This document shows, one piece after another, positions 14,091 to 23,500 of a stretch of 27,291 nt of DNA; position 1 is the first letter of the stretch; every line of letters begins with the position of its first letter. Source of the DNA: T3Sed10-213 sp012519365 (lineage in GTDB: Bacteria > Planctomycetota > Phycisphaerae > Sedimentisphaerales > Anaerohalosphaeraceae). The position numbers and the translations under genes were made by a program. A model generated the notes under the pieces. The model had not been told where the DNA came from. It ran no database searches and saw only the letters and a list, made by a program, of their open reading frames with translations. Where the stretch lies: NCBI GenBank assembly GCA_033809355.1, contig JAPXLV010000037.1:1-27291 (forward strand), given 5' to 3'.

Positions 14091-15107
14091 ATGAATGACG
14101 CTAACACGATCATGCTGGCCCACGGCGGCGGCGGGCGGCTGATGAACGACTTAATCGCCAAACTCATCGTACCGCGATTTGCCAACGCGGCACTGGGCCA
14201 ACTGAAAGACTCGGCCGAGATGAACATCGGCGCCGAGACGATTTGTTTTACAACCGACAGTTTTGTCGTCAAGCCGCTGGTCTTCAACGGCGGCGATATC
14301 GGCAAACTGGCCGTGTGCGGCACGATTAATGACCTGGCCGTCACCGGGGCCAGGCCGGCCGCACTGAGTTTGTCGCTGATCATCGAGGAAGGCTTCTCGA
14401 TGCAGCTGCTTGAGGCCCTGCTGGACAGTACCGCCTGCACCGCTCAGCGTGCCGGCGTGCCAATCGTTACCGGTGACACCAAAGTCGTTGAAAAAGGCGC
14501 CGCTGACGGCATCTATATCAACACCGCCGGCATTGGGGTCAAACTGGAGGCTGCGGAGGTGGGGTTTGATCGTATCTGCGTGGGAGATAAGATCGTGGTA
14601 ACCGGAACACTCGGCGACCACGGGATGACGATCCTGTCACAGCGTGAGGGGCTGGAGTTTACCACGTCGCTCGAAAGCGACTGTGCGGCCCTGAACGGCC
14701 TGGCTGAACTGCTGTTTGACAAATTCGGGCGCGACATCAAGTTTATGCGTGACCCGACTCGCGGCGGGCTGGCGGCTGTGCTTAATGAAGTCGTTCAGCA
14801 TATCGGCTTGCCCATGGAACTGGAAGAAGCGGCGATTCCCATCGACCGCACCGTGCAGGCCGCAGCCGATATGCTGGGGCTGGATGTGCTGAATATCGCC
14901 AACGAAGGGCGGATTGTCGCCCTTGTGGATCAGGATATCGCCGATCGATTCGTTGCTATCTGCCGTACCCATCCGCTGGGCCGACGCGCCGCGGTGATTG
15001 GCTCCGTCGCGGCCGGGACTGAGCCGCTGGTGGAAATGCTGACCAAAGCCGGAGGACGGCGGGTGGTACAGATGCCGTATGGACGCGAATTGCCGAGGAT
15101 TTGCTGA
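14091..15107 (+). CDS. hypE: Hydrogenase maturation factor HypE (carbamoyl dehydratase)
   Basis: HypE receives a carbamoyl group from HypF on its C-terminal cysteine, dehydrates it with ATP to a thiocyanate, and passes cyanide to the HypC-HypD iron. The 338-residue protein is an AIRS/PurM-fold ATPase with AHGGGGRLMNDLI at the N-terminus, GTINDLAVTGARP, and DPTRGGLAAVLNE. It ends PRIC, keeping the terminal cysteine required for catalysis. The stop TGA overlaps the hypA ATG by one base. HypF, which supplies the carbamoyl group, is not in the window. Confidence 0.95.
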   Translation: MNDANTIMLAHGGGGRLMNDLIAKLIVPRFANAALGQLKDSAEMNIGAETICFTTDSFVVKPLVFNGGDIGKLAVCGTINDLAVTGARPAALSLSLIIEEGFSMQLLEALLDSTACTAQRAGVPIVTGDTKVVEKGAADGIYINTAGIGVKLEAAEVGFDRICVGDKIVVTGTLGDHGMTILSQREGLEFTTSLESDCAALNGLAELLFDKFGRDIKFMRDPTRGGLAAVLNEVVQHIGLPMELEEAAIPIDRTVQAAADMLGLDVLNIANEGRIVALVDQDIADRFVAICRTHPLGRRAAVIGSVAAGTEPLVEMLTKAGGRRVVQMPYGRELPRIC

Positions 15108-15466
15108 TGCACGAGATGGCAGTGGCAGAAAGTATTTTGCATACGATTATCGAGCAGGCCGACCGACTCGGCGGCGCCCGCCCCGTGGCAGCTCGGATCT
15201 CCTGCGGCCAGTTTAACGCGCTCAATGACGAGACGATGCGGTTTGCCTTTGAGAGCATCAGCCAAGGCACGCCGTGCGAAGGCATGCGGCTGGAGATTCG
15301 CCACATCCCCCTGCAAGCTGAATGTACACACTGCCGGACAGTCTTTGTGTTTGACATTTACCATCCGATGTGCCCGACGTGTAAAAGCAGCCGCTTTGAC
15401 TTTCAACCCGATGCGCCGCTGCTGCTGGAAGACATCGAATTTAAAGAGCCGCACTCACCCTCATAG
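15107..15466 (+). CDS. hypA: Hydrogenase nickel-insertion protein HypA
   Basis: HypA delivers nickel to the hydrogenase large subunit. The 119-residue protein starts MHEMAVAESIL, with the Met-His-Glu nickel site at the extreme N-terminus, which fixes the start at 15107. A zinc site formed by CTHCRTVF and CPTCKSS lies near residues 68-91. It overlaps the hypE stop by one base (TGATG) and closes the visible operon. HypB, the usual GTPase partner, is not adjacent, so it must be elsewhere or replaced. No terminator on the plus strand is clear after it. Confidence 0.95.
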   Translation: MHEMAVAESILHTIIEQADRLGGARPVAARISCGQFNALNDETMRFAFESISQGTPCEGMRLEIRHIPLQAECTHCRTVFVFDIYHPMCPTCKSSRFDFQPDAPLLLEDIEFKEPHSPS

Positions 15467-15564
15467 CCAAATCACGCAAGCGGCCCTCCCTGACGGCATT
15501 TCTTGTGATAGAGGGAAAAATTCAAATTCGGTACCCTGGCCCGCCTTGTCGCCACTGGAGCGAC

Positions 15565-15598
15565 AAAAAAGTGTAGGGGCATACCTGCGCCCCTACAC
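15565..15598 (-). terminator. Rho-independent terminator of the first PEP-CTERM gene
   Basis: On the minus strand a perfect 10-bp stem GTGTAGGGGC/GCCCCTACAC with an 8-base loop is followed at once by TTTTTT. It lies about 30 bases after the stop of the gene at 15630. Confidence 0.75.
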
Positions 15599-15629
15599 AC
15601 CTATTACCTATTTGCCTGCACACCTCGTT

Positions 15630-16157
15630 TCACAGCAAGCGGCGGCGCAGCAGGCCGACCACGCTCGTGCCGATGCCGGCCAACAAAATCGCACCCGGCG
15701 CAGGCACAACGGCTGAACGAGAAGGCTGCCATGATGCGGACAAGCCATACCAGCCGTAGCCAAGATCTTGTCCACCTTGACTTGCGTCATTGGTTATTCG
15801 GACAGCATCAACAATTTGCTCACCATTAAAAGTCACAAAATCAAAGGTGGTGGGGGTTACTTTGGGATCATTGAAAATGGTATCAAAATACAAAACGGTT
15901 ACGCTGGGCCCAGTAATGTATGAAATGTCTCCATTGGTTCCACTTATCCACCCTGATTGGTTTGTTCGGAGACCGGGAATTTCAAATGTGCTCCCTTCAA
16001 CCCATTTTGCTGCAATTAAATCAAAGGGCCCGACACCATCTTCACGCCATTGCTGGCCCCAGCTATTTGTAATATAGCTATCATTGATACTTGTTACACC
16101 CGCCATAGCCGGCACGACAAGTGCGGCTGCCATTGCAAATAACAGTAACTTTTTCAT
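15630..16157 (-). CDS. Small PEP-CTERM exported protein
   Basis: The 175-residue protein has a signal peptide (MKKLLLFAMAAALVVPAMAG), a beta-rich body of about 125 residues with no recognised domain, and a C-terminal PEP-CTERM tag. The tag starts VPAPGAILLAGIG, continues as a short hydrophobic helix, and ends in Arg-Arg-Arg. Such tags are recognised by exosortase and mark proteins for the cell surface or exopolysaccharide matrix; no exosortase lies in the window. The ATG at 16157 has AAGGAAG upstream; a GTG one codon before is an alternative. The function of the body is unknown. Confidence 0.85.
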   Translation of the reverse strand: MKKLLLFAMAAALVVPAMAGVTSINDSYITNSWGQQWREDGVGPFDLIAAKWVEGSTFEIPGLRTNQSGWISGTNGDISYITGPSVTVLYFDTIFNDPKVTPTTFDFVTFNGEQIVDAVRITNDASQGGQDLGYGWYGLSASWQPSRSAVVPAPGAILLAGIGTSVVGLLRRRLL

Positions 16158-16711
16158 CACTTCTTCCTTTCGTTAAAAACATGACCTTCACATTTTTTAT
16201 ACTTCGACACTTTTACACATCTTTAATTTCTTTGTTTCTTTGGTTTTGTGCCATAGGCATCGCTCCTTTCTCTCTTTCGTTGGGGTCAGCGATACGATTC
16301 CCAAAACAACGTCTTCAACTGTTCAGCCTGGTTCGAACAGGGAGAAAACTCCTATGGGGAACGTAACTTGACATCTCAAGAACAATTCTCCCCTCTCGAA
16401 AGAACTCTCTTGGCCGATTTTCTCCCTGTCCGGATTCATCATTTTACCCCACTGCAGTTAAAGCAGCCGTACCCCTCACTGTCCTATCACTGTAACAAAC
16501 AATCCCTATAAAAGGCTATCTCTGTCCTCTTTTAGGTAGAAACCAATCCTTTTTCCCTCTCCGCAAAGCGTTTTCTGCCCAGGAAATAAAAGGGCGCACC
16601 TTCGCGATTATTGATTTAATTGCCTAATTATAGAAACTCAATGAAGGTTTGTCAAGATAAAATCCGAGATTTACCTCAAAAAAAACCTTTCAATATATCT
16701 ATCCGCCTAAA
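16158..16711. other. Gene-free stretch with a long hairpin
   Basis: No convincing gene is seen in this 554-base region between the first two PEP-CTERM genes. It must contain the upstream region of the left one (with TATAAA-like boxes on the minus strand near 16195) and the 3' region of the right one. It also contains the long nested inverted repeat listed at 16337-16429 and a smaller hairpin CCTATAAAAG/CTTTTAGG (about 16505-16536). Confidence 0.5.
16337..16429. repeat. Long nested inverted repeat
   Basis: ACAGGGAGAAAA (16337-16348) pairs exactly with TTTTCTCCCTGT (16418-16429). Inside it, GGGGAA pairs with TTCTCCCC with one bulge, and CTTGA (16367-16371) pairs with TCAAG (16376-16380). This forms an extended stem on either strand. 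It could be a leader RNA of the downstream minus-strand gene, a small RNA, or a palindromic mobile remnant. Confidence 0.5.
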
Positions 16712-17320
16712 TTACAGCGAGCGGCGGCGGCGGCGCAGCAGACCGACCACACTCGTGCCAATGCCAGCCAGCAAAATCGCACCCGGCGCAGGAACCACGG
16801 AGATTGCTTCAATTTTGACGTTATCCAGCAACATGCCAACATTATCTCCGCCGGCACCTTCGAAACTAATTGTGATATTCTGCGCCGAGTCGAGGGTAAA
16901 CTGCTGCGTGAACAACGTAAAAGGAGCATTCTGAGGCAAAGAATGGCTTGTCGAGACCAGACCAACGTGAACCTCAACATAAACGGTTTCCTGCTGGCTA
17001 TTGCGCTGGTTACCGGCCAGTTCATACGATAATTCATAAGTTCCGGCCTGCAGCCAAATCGGCGAAGAGGTAATCATCTTGCCGGCATCGCCGCTCGAGC
17101 CGTCCACATCCACATACAGGCCATTACCGGGGAAAAAATCAAAAAACCCATTGCCGATCAAATCCACTGTGCCGTCCTGAACGGCCCAGTTGGCAAAACC
17201 TGTGTAATTGGTCTGCCCGACGCCGCCGTTTTCGGCGTTGAAATCATCAAAAAATACCGGAGCTGCAATCGCCGGCCCAACAAGGGCGACTGCCATTGTA
17301 ATTAGCATTATTTTTTTCAT
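16712..17320 (-). CDS. PEP-CTERM exported protein with jelly-roll-like body
   Basis: The 202-residue protein has a signal peptide (MKKIMLITMAVALVGPAIA). The body reads FFDDFNAENGGVG...NWAVQDGTVDLIGNG...YELSYELAGNQR...ITISFEGAGGDNVGMLLDNVKIE. This pattern is typical of the beta-sandwich extracellular domains found in PEP-CTERM proteins of this kind (galactose-binding-like), and would fit sugar or matrix binding. The C-terminal tag VPAPGAILLAGIG is followed by a hydrophobic helix and five arginines near the end. The ATG at 17320 has AAAAGGACAAG upstream; an earlier in-frame ATG (17347) would spoil the signal peptide. It is followed by a T-rich stretch. Confidence 0.87.
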   Translation of the reverse strand: MKKIMLITMAVALVGPAIAAPVFFDDFNAENGGVGQTNYTGFANWAVQDGTVDLIGNGFFDFFPGNGLYVDVDGSSGDAGKMITSSPIWLQAGTYELSYELAGNQRNSQQETVYVEVHVGLVSTSHSLPQNAPFTLFTQQFTLDSAQNITISFEGAGGDNVGMLLDNVKIEAISVVPAPGAILLAGIGTSVVGLLRRRRRSL

Positions 17321-17477
17321 TGACACTTGTCCTTTTAAAATAAACACTTCTATTCTTTACAATCGTGCAAATTTGCAGGCTCGACTGTACGTATCCCTGG
17401 GCTACCGTTGTCAAACGGTTTATCCGCATTCACGGCAAATACGAACAAAAGGTCTGTGCCTGCCATCGTCTATTCAG

Positions 17478-18095
17478 TTACGCCGTATGGCGACGACGCA
17501 GCAGGCCGACCATACTCGTGCCGATGCCCGCCAGCAAAATCGCACCGGGAGCGGGAATAGGGGTCACCATGACCAGCTGCGACTGCACGTCGCCGGTCAG
17601 GTTGGCATTGGCCCACAGGTTCAGGGCTTTGACGTTTTGCCAGCCGGTAATATCATACTCGGCCACATTAGCCTGAAATGCATTCAGGAATGACACGGCC
17701 GAGGTACTGTAGGCCGGGGTCATCCCCAGCGAATCCCACACGGTAACCTGAATCTCGTTGGCAGTATAGCCGTCCAGGGAACCGTTCAGATAGGCCGCAT
17801 AGAGTTGTTTGGTGGTCTCGGCCAGCGGCATCGTCGGGGTTTGACGAATTGTGTCTTCGATGGTGGCGTAATACGTCTTGTTCAATTCGAAGAACACGCC
17901 GCTTTGCACACAGAAGGTGTCAAAATTTGAGGTAATGTTGTACGCCTGCCACTGGCTCAGGTCGCCCGTGAGATTCACAGTGTAGGGGGCCTGCGGCCAG
18001 TCGCCGCCGCCGGTGGATACGGTGCACGTTGGAGCGGCCACACTCGGGGCAGCCAATAACGCCAGCGCCACAAAGAACAGCATTGTCTTTTTCAT
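17478..18095 (-). CDS. PEP-CTERM exported protein
   Basis: The 205-residue protein has a signal peptide (MKKTMLFFVALALLAAPSVA) and a body with DTFCVQSGVFFELNKTYYATI and TKQLYAAYLNGSL. It then runs NEIQVTVWDSLG, a pattern I know from small exosortase-sorted proteins of unknown function. The tag is IPAPGAILLAGIG, then a short helix ending LLRRRHTA. Two body cysteines might form a disulfide. GGGAG lies 7 bases before the ATG at 18095; a GTG just upstream is possible. A structured leader may precede it (18206-18286). Confidence 0.87.
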   Translation of the reverse strand: MKKTMLFFVALALLAAPSVAAPTCTVSTGGGDWPQAPYTVNLTGDLSQWQAYNITSNFDTFCVQSGVFFELNKTYYATIEDTIRQTPTMPLAETTKQLYAAYLNGSLDGYTANEIQVTVWDSLGMTPAYSTSAVSFLNAFQANVAEYDITGWQNVKALNLWANANLTGDVQSQLVMVTPIPAPGAILLAGIGTSMVGLLRRRHTA

Positions 18096-18205
18096 CACGT
18101 TCTCCCATTCTAAAATAATGTATCAGTTGAGACATCGAGCCCGAATTGTTCAATGGTAACCCTCTTTATGGGCACATCAGATGGATAAACCATCCCCCAT
18201 AACTG

Positions 18206-18286
18206 TGGAGAGACATTGCGCACAGACAGGCGCGCAGACGGAAAGCTCCTTTTTCCGGTGATGACTTTTCACACCACTACTCTCCA
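18206..18286 (-). promoter_or_regulatory. Possible structured 5' leader of a PEP-CTERM gene
   Basis: TGGAGAG (18206-18212) pairs with CTCTCCA (18280-18286), closing three small hairpins: TGCGC/GCGCA, CGGAAA/TTTCCG and GTGA/TCAC. The arrangement resembles a multi-branch RNA, located 110-190 bases upstream of the gene start at 18095. I cannot match it to a known riboswitch, and the inner stems are short. Confidence 0.3.
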
Positions 18287-18366
18287 AAGAAAGCACTATA
18301 GCAAAAACTAAACAGCCTGTCAAGCGATCGCGGCTTTATTATTCAAAAGCCCGATAACACCCCAAT

Positions 18367-18393
18367 AAAAAAGCCCGAAACAATGTTTCGGGC
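18367..18393 (-). terminator. Strong rho-independent terminator of the esterase gene
   Basis: On the minus strand GCCCGAAAC-ATT-GTTTCGGGC is followed by TTTTTT (18372-18367), extended by AA/TT at the base. It lies 26 bases after the stop of the sialate O-acetylesterase gene. Confidence 0.9.
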
Positions 18394-18418
18394 TTCACGT
18401 CTGTCGTTTATTTTTGGA

Positions 18419-20392
18419 TTATTCTATCGGCCAATTATCCGTTCGGAACGAGGAAGCAGGCAGCCCCTCGGCGTTGAACAGGTTCGGCTGGGCCCAGTTG
18501 CGAAAGGCGTATCGCACCGCAACGGGGTTGGGAACCTGCGGGCTGGAGACCAGCACGGCATTGTCGCTTTGGATCTCCGCATTGGCCGGGACGAACTTGC
18601 GGTCAATGCCGGCGATTTCAAAATCCGTCAACGGCCCGCCGCGTGCAACCAGCCCCGACCCGACATAATCAAAGGAGATGCGAATCGCCTCGCCCTGCAC
18701 CTTCATCGCCCGATACAGCGGCCCGGAATAAACGATGTCGTCCATGCCGTAGGTACAGGCCAGAGCCCACAGACTCAGCCGCTTGCCGACATCGCGTTTG
18801 TTTTTCGGGTGAATATCGTTCTCTTCGCCGATATCCATCGTCACTGCCATGCCGACATTGGGCACCGCCTTAAGCGTCAGCAGCTGGGCCTCACGCAGCA
18901 GGGCCGAGCCGATCGCCTGGCTGTTGCCGTAGCTGTAGGGGGCGATCTGAACATAATAAAACGGAAAATCGCCCTGTTTCCAGTGGGCTCGCCAATCCCG
19001 AATCATCGCCGGAAACAGCGTGCGATATTGGATCGCCCGGTCGCAGTTCGATTCGCCCTGATACCAGATGGCCCCGGCAATGCGAAACGGAATCAGCGGA
19101 TTCAGCATGCCGTTAAACAATACGCTTGGTGTATTTGGATTGATGGCATCCTCCGGCGACGGAGGCGGAGGCGGCACAGCCCCGACGTGACTGACCTTGT
19201 ATTTCCACGTGCGGGCCACCGTCGCGCAGGTCTTGACATCAGCCCCGGGCGGACCGATCCGCATATCATCTTCTTTTCCGCAAAAGCCGCCTTCGCCGTG
19301 CAGATCAATAACCCGTACCGCGATCACGTTCGGCCCGACGCGCAGCACCTCCGCGGGCAGCCGATACGTCCGCGGCTTATACCAGGTGGTGCTGGTTGCG
19401 ATCCGCACGCCGTTGACCCAAACCGTGTCGATATCATCGATCGGTCCCAGATGCAGCTCCAGATCGTTCCGCGCCCACGACGGCGGCAGATTGGTCACCC
19501 GACGAAACCACACCACCCCGTCGATGTCTTCCAGCTCCGTACCCGTCCAAGGCGTCGGCTGGTCCATTGCCTTCCAGTCACTGTCATCATAAAGAGGGTG
19601 CTGGAAGTTCTCTTTCGTGCCGGGGTCAATCTCGGTCAGGGAATTTTCCCATTCGGCCAGTTTCTGCTGATAGTCTTTTCTGGCAGCCTCAAGATAGGCA
19701 TCAGGGTTCTCCAGACGATCCAGCGCCTCATCAAAGCCGCCATGCGCCCGCAAGGCCTTGGCACTGGTCCAGGCCTCGGCCGGCGTGCCGCCCCAACTGG
19801 TGTTGATCAGCCCGATCGGCACATCGAGTTTCTGGTGCAGTTCCCGACCGAAGTAAAACGCCACTGCCGAGAAGTCGCGTGCCGTCTGGGGTGTGCAGAC
19901 CTGCCACTGTCCCGAGCAATCGGCCTTGGGCTTTTCGGCAAATTCCTGCTTGACAGTAAACAGGCGAATATTCGGAAAATCGGCGGTGTCCACGGCATGT
20001 CGAGCCTCCTCGGTGTTCATTCGGCTAAACATCCATTCCATATTCGACTGGCCCGAACAGACCCAGACCTCACCGATAAGGACGTCTTTCAAGACGATTT
20101 CATTATCACCTTTGACCGTCAGCGTATGCGGCCCGCCGGCGCGGGGTGTTTTCAGGCGAACCTTCCAGCGGCCGTCCTCCGCGGCGACCGTCGAGGCACC
20201 GCCGAACCTCTGCCAGGAACCTTTGACCTTAATCCGCTCGCCGGGCTCGGCCCACCCCCAGACCGTCACGTTGCTTCGCTGCTGGAGCACCATTTGGTCA
20301 GAAAATACCGCCGGCAGCCGCACAGCCGCCCTAACCGGAGAAATCAAACAACACACCGCCGCTGCCGTCCACATCCATCCTGTTGCTCTCAT
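18419..20392 (-). CDS. Secreted sialate O-acetylesterase family protein
   Basis: The 657-residue protein has a signal peptide (MRATGWMWTAAAVCCLISPVRA) and a short Ig-like N-terminal domain (RLPAVFSDQMVLQQRSNVTV onward). It then has the SGNH/SASA esterase fold: CSGQSNMEW with nucleophile Ser116, SWGGTPAEAW, WYQGESNCD, and the late DIGEENDIHPKNK with the catalytic His. A galactose-binding-like beta domain is inserted at about 255-365 (VWFRRVTNLPP, VWVNGVRI). Such enzymes remove acetyl groups from sialic acids or other acetylated glycans outside the cytoplasm; the substrate cannot be told from sequence. AAGGAG seven bases upstream sets the start at 20392. A clear terminator follows. Confidence 0.9.
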   Translation of the reverse strand: MRATGWMWTAAAVCCLISPVRAAVRLPAVFSDQMVLQQRSNVTVWGWAEPGERIKVKGSWQRFGGASTVAAEDGRWKVRLKTPRAGGPHTLTVKGDNEIVLKDVLIGEVWVCSGQSNMEWMFSRMNTEEARHAVDTADFPNIRLFTVKQEFAEKPKADCSGQWQVCTPQTARDFSAVAFYFGRELHQKLDVPIGLINTSWGGTPAEAWTSAKALRAHGGFDEALDRLENPDAYLEAARKDYQQKLAEWENSLTEIDPGTKENFQHPLYDDSDWKAMDQPTPWTGTELEDIDGVVWFRRVTNLPPSWARNDLELHLGPIDDIDTVWVNGVRIATSTTWYKPRTYRLPAEVLRVGPNVIAVRVIDLHGEGGFCGKEDDMRIGPPGADVKTCATVARTWKYKVSHVGAVPPPPPSPEDAINPNTPSVLFNGMLNPLIPFRIAGAIWYQGESNCDRAIQYRTLFPAMIRDWRAHWKQGDFPFYYVQIAPYSYGNSQAIGSALLREAQLLTLKAVPNVGMAVTMDIGEENDIHPKNKRDVGKRLSLWALACTYGMDDIVYSGPLYRAMKVQGEAIRISFDYVGSGLVARGGPLTDFEIAGIDRKFVPANAEIQSDNAVLVSSPQVPNPVAVRYAFRNWAQPNLFNAEGLPASSFRTDNWPIE

Positions 20393-20524
20393 AGCAGAAC
20401 TCCTTATACGCCAAATTGTCACTTTCAGGTTTGAATCGAGACGGTCTGATTGTACCCCTTTGCCGACCACTGAGCAAGTGGTTTTACATTTTCGAAGCCC
20501 TTTTTAAGCGCTCGTTGGCCGGAC

Positions 20525-23500
20525 TTATAACACCGGCACGCCGGCGGTGCCCAGCGGGATGCCTTCCACCGCGATATTGTTAAAGGTCACCCGATTGCCC
20601 TGATCGGCCGAGCCGTCGGGTGTTAGAAAACGAAGGCGAATCTTAAAATCAGGGTTGTTGTTCACGGTCTGCAGGAACGAAAAATCAATTTCAAAAAGCC
20701 GATACTCATCAGCCAACGCCAACGCCGCATCGTCCAGCCCCGCCGTTTGCCAGACCGGCTGGCCGGCGGCGACGGAATAGTCAACACGCACCCTTTCTGC
20801 GGCCCCCTCATCCATGGCCGCAAAACTAAACACCACGTTCTGAAAGCCCGTTGAGGGCACGTGAAAAATCATCGCATTCTCCGCACCGTCCACACAGAAC
20901 GGCTGTCGAATTTGCAGCCCTCGCATCCATTCGGCGTCGTAGGGCTTGTTGGCGTTACCTTCCGGCCGGTAGTTCAGCGGCGTAGGCTCATTCCGGCGTT
21001 CCATCGAGGCTTTCCGCCAATTTTCATGGCCCGGGTAAAACGGATACCCTGCCAGGGCGGATTGAAACTCCAGCACCCCCTGCCCGGCGGCGTTGTACCC
21101 GGCCGGCAGACTTTTCAACGGCGTATTGTTGGGCAGTGCGTCCGTAAAGACCCAAAAATACATCAGCGACAGCGGCCCCGGCGTGAACGTCGCCTCGTTC
21201 AGAGCGCTCCAAACGCCGTTTCTCCAAATACGCGACGTGATCCGTAAAGGTTCCGTGATGTGAATCGGCGTCGTATAAATGGCAGCCAAAGAATTGGCAC
21301 CGCCGCCGGGCCGCCGCGGATCGGAGCCGTCGGTTGTATAATAGATTGTACCCGAGGCGTTTGGATTCAGCAGCGTCAGGGCGTCACCAACGGAGACTTC
21401 GCCGCCATGCTGATACACGCCGTTAATATAGAATACCGGCGCCTCGGTCGTCGGATACAGCCCGGCGTTTTTGAATTGCTCAATGACCACGCCGGTTCGA
21501 ACGGGAAAATAATCGGTCATCAGCCGCTGCTGTTCAGCCAGCCAATGCACGTCCCGTGTATAAAGTTCCGCCGGTCCGCGAACGTGGATATCCCGACGGT
21601 AATTGCCCCATCGCGCCGATTCGGCAATCACGGCCGTATCGATCTGTGCGGCACAAGCCAGCCATCGCTCAACACACGCCTGCGGCGTCAACACGCCGTC
21701 GTTAAACAGCCACCGATGCGCATGGTCGGCAAACTGCATACGAAATTCAGGATTTTCACGAAGCTTTGCATAAAATCGGGCCGGGCTGTTGTGGTGATTG
21801 ACGCCGGTCACATTATGGCCAATCGGGTCTTCGAGGGTACGTTCGGTATCCCAGCAGAAAAATCGAAAACCGTATCCCTCCTCACGCTTGGCCGTCGCCC
21901 GCCAGTTGTTGGCACCCCAGTCCTGATTGCCTCCATAAAAATTGATAATCATATAATCGATCAAATTGGGAATATCGACATACGCCGACAGCGCCGCGTA
22001 GCCTGCGCTGTCGCTGACGCCGGCTTCGGCAATCGCCTGGGCCTGAGCCCACCGTGTCGCGTCGCCGTCAATAACAACCGCTCCGTGTTTCAGCGCATCC
22101 CATTCGGATTTGTCTCCGCCGAAATACGACGCCGAAAATGACGCATCCGGCCGTTCGCAAAGGGTATACAACCCCCAGTACAGACCGTTCAGATAAAGAT
22201 GCACAAATCGCCCGTGCGGCGAGATCTGCCCCATTGCCAGCTGGGTATCGCGTGCCCATTGATCCCGCAGATATTGCGTCAGGGGCCGTTGGGCCGGATC
22301 CCAATGATACCAGGAATTGTTATAGTTGGCGCGCAGCACAAGCGTATCGAAGGACGCCGCGGCCTGGGTCCCAAAAAGCGGATAGTCCAATTTGCCCGCG
22401 CCATAAGTCCGCTTAAACAACAGCCGGAAAGAATGTTTTGGAGAATTGGCCGGCTGCCGACTGGCACCGCCCTGAATACGTAGGCCGCAATCAATCTGAA
22501 AGCCCGCTTCATCGCCTGCAGGGTCAAAAAACTCCACCGACACCGGCCGTTCCCACAAAACCGTTCGCTGGATGGGATTGGTATAGATTCCCGTATCCGC
22601 ATCGAACAAATGCTTTTTGTCAGTAACAAGGGACACCACCGGCAACGCTGACAATGCCGGCTCCATACGGTCGGCATAGGTCGGATCGGCGTACACTTCC
22701 GGCGTCATTGTGTAATGAGCCGGATAGCCGCTCCAGGACATCGGGTAATCGTCCGGCGCCGACTGGAACGGCACCTCCGAAAGGATCAGATAGGTTTGTG
22801 TCTCCACGGCAGCCGGATACCAGCCGGCCTTAAACGCCGCCGCCCGAAGACAGGTCGTGCCGGTAATCGCCAACGGCCCTGTATAAACCGCACTGGACGG
22901 CGTCGGCGTGGACCCATCGGTCGTGTAGTGCACGCTTGCCCCTTGCGTTGCGCAGCTTATCGTCACCTCAAACGGCGCCTCATAAACTCCCCGCATAGGG
23001 GAAAACGTCACGTCGGCGACAATCCCCTCGTACGTGTGCACACTATTGGGCAATCCCGGGGTCGCCTCGGCAAAAAACACTTCCCGCATGTCCGACAGAC
23101 CATAGGACATATCCTGCACCTGCGGCGGGAACTGCGGCGCATAGGCACTGACAACCGTTTGCCCGTCCGGCGCAACCAGGGCCAGATACTCGCCTTCTTT
23201 GCTCAACGCAAAATTGGTATGCAAAAACCCCTTGCCGTCGATGTAGGGATAAAGGGCCTCATCTGTGGCCGAGGCAAAGAGAAGATAATAGTCATAGGGG
23301 TCAATGACGACGCCGGCGGGAAATTGCCATTGCGTCAGGTCATCGGCCTTGTCGGTCAGGTACCACCCTCCCAGATCGATGGAGACAGAGGTCATATTAT
23401 ACAATTCAATCCAGTCGGACGCCTGCCCGTCGCCGTCGAGCAGCGTATCGCCGTTGGAAGCCATAAATTCACTGATAACGACCGGCCCGGCCTGCGTTCG

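Noticed and set aside
15546..15566. Hairpin TTGTCGC/GCGACAA as terminator of the hyp operon
   Set aside because: On the plus strand it is followed by a run of A, not T, so it is not a standard terminator for hypA.
16321..16345. tRNA or tmRNA fragment around GGTTCGAAC
   Set aside because: The T-loop-like string is not accompanied by an acceptor stem or other arms.
16150..18170. Sigma54 promoters for the PEP-CTERM genes
   Set aside because: TGGCAC on the minus strand near 16250 is not followed by a correctly spaced TTGC, and no GG-N10-GC match was found before the other two genes.
17380..18300. Cyclic-di-GMP or other known riboswitch upstream of the PEP-CTERM genes
   Set aside because: Fragments such as GGGTTACC and ACCGTT/AACGGT hairpins looked suggestive, but the conserved core segments of the c-di-GMP-I class are not present in order on either strand.
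18383..20434. 683-residue open frame on the plus strand
   Set aside because: It is exactly antisense to the sialate O-acetylesterase, whose motifs, signal peptide, ribosome site and terminator are clear; the antisense protein resembles nothing I know and is rich in Arg, Pro and His as shadow frames are.
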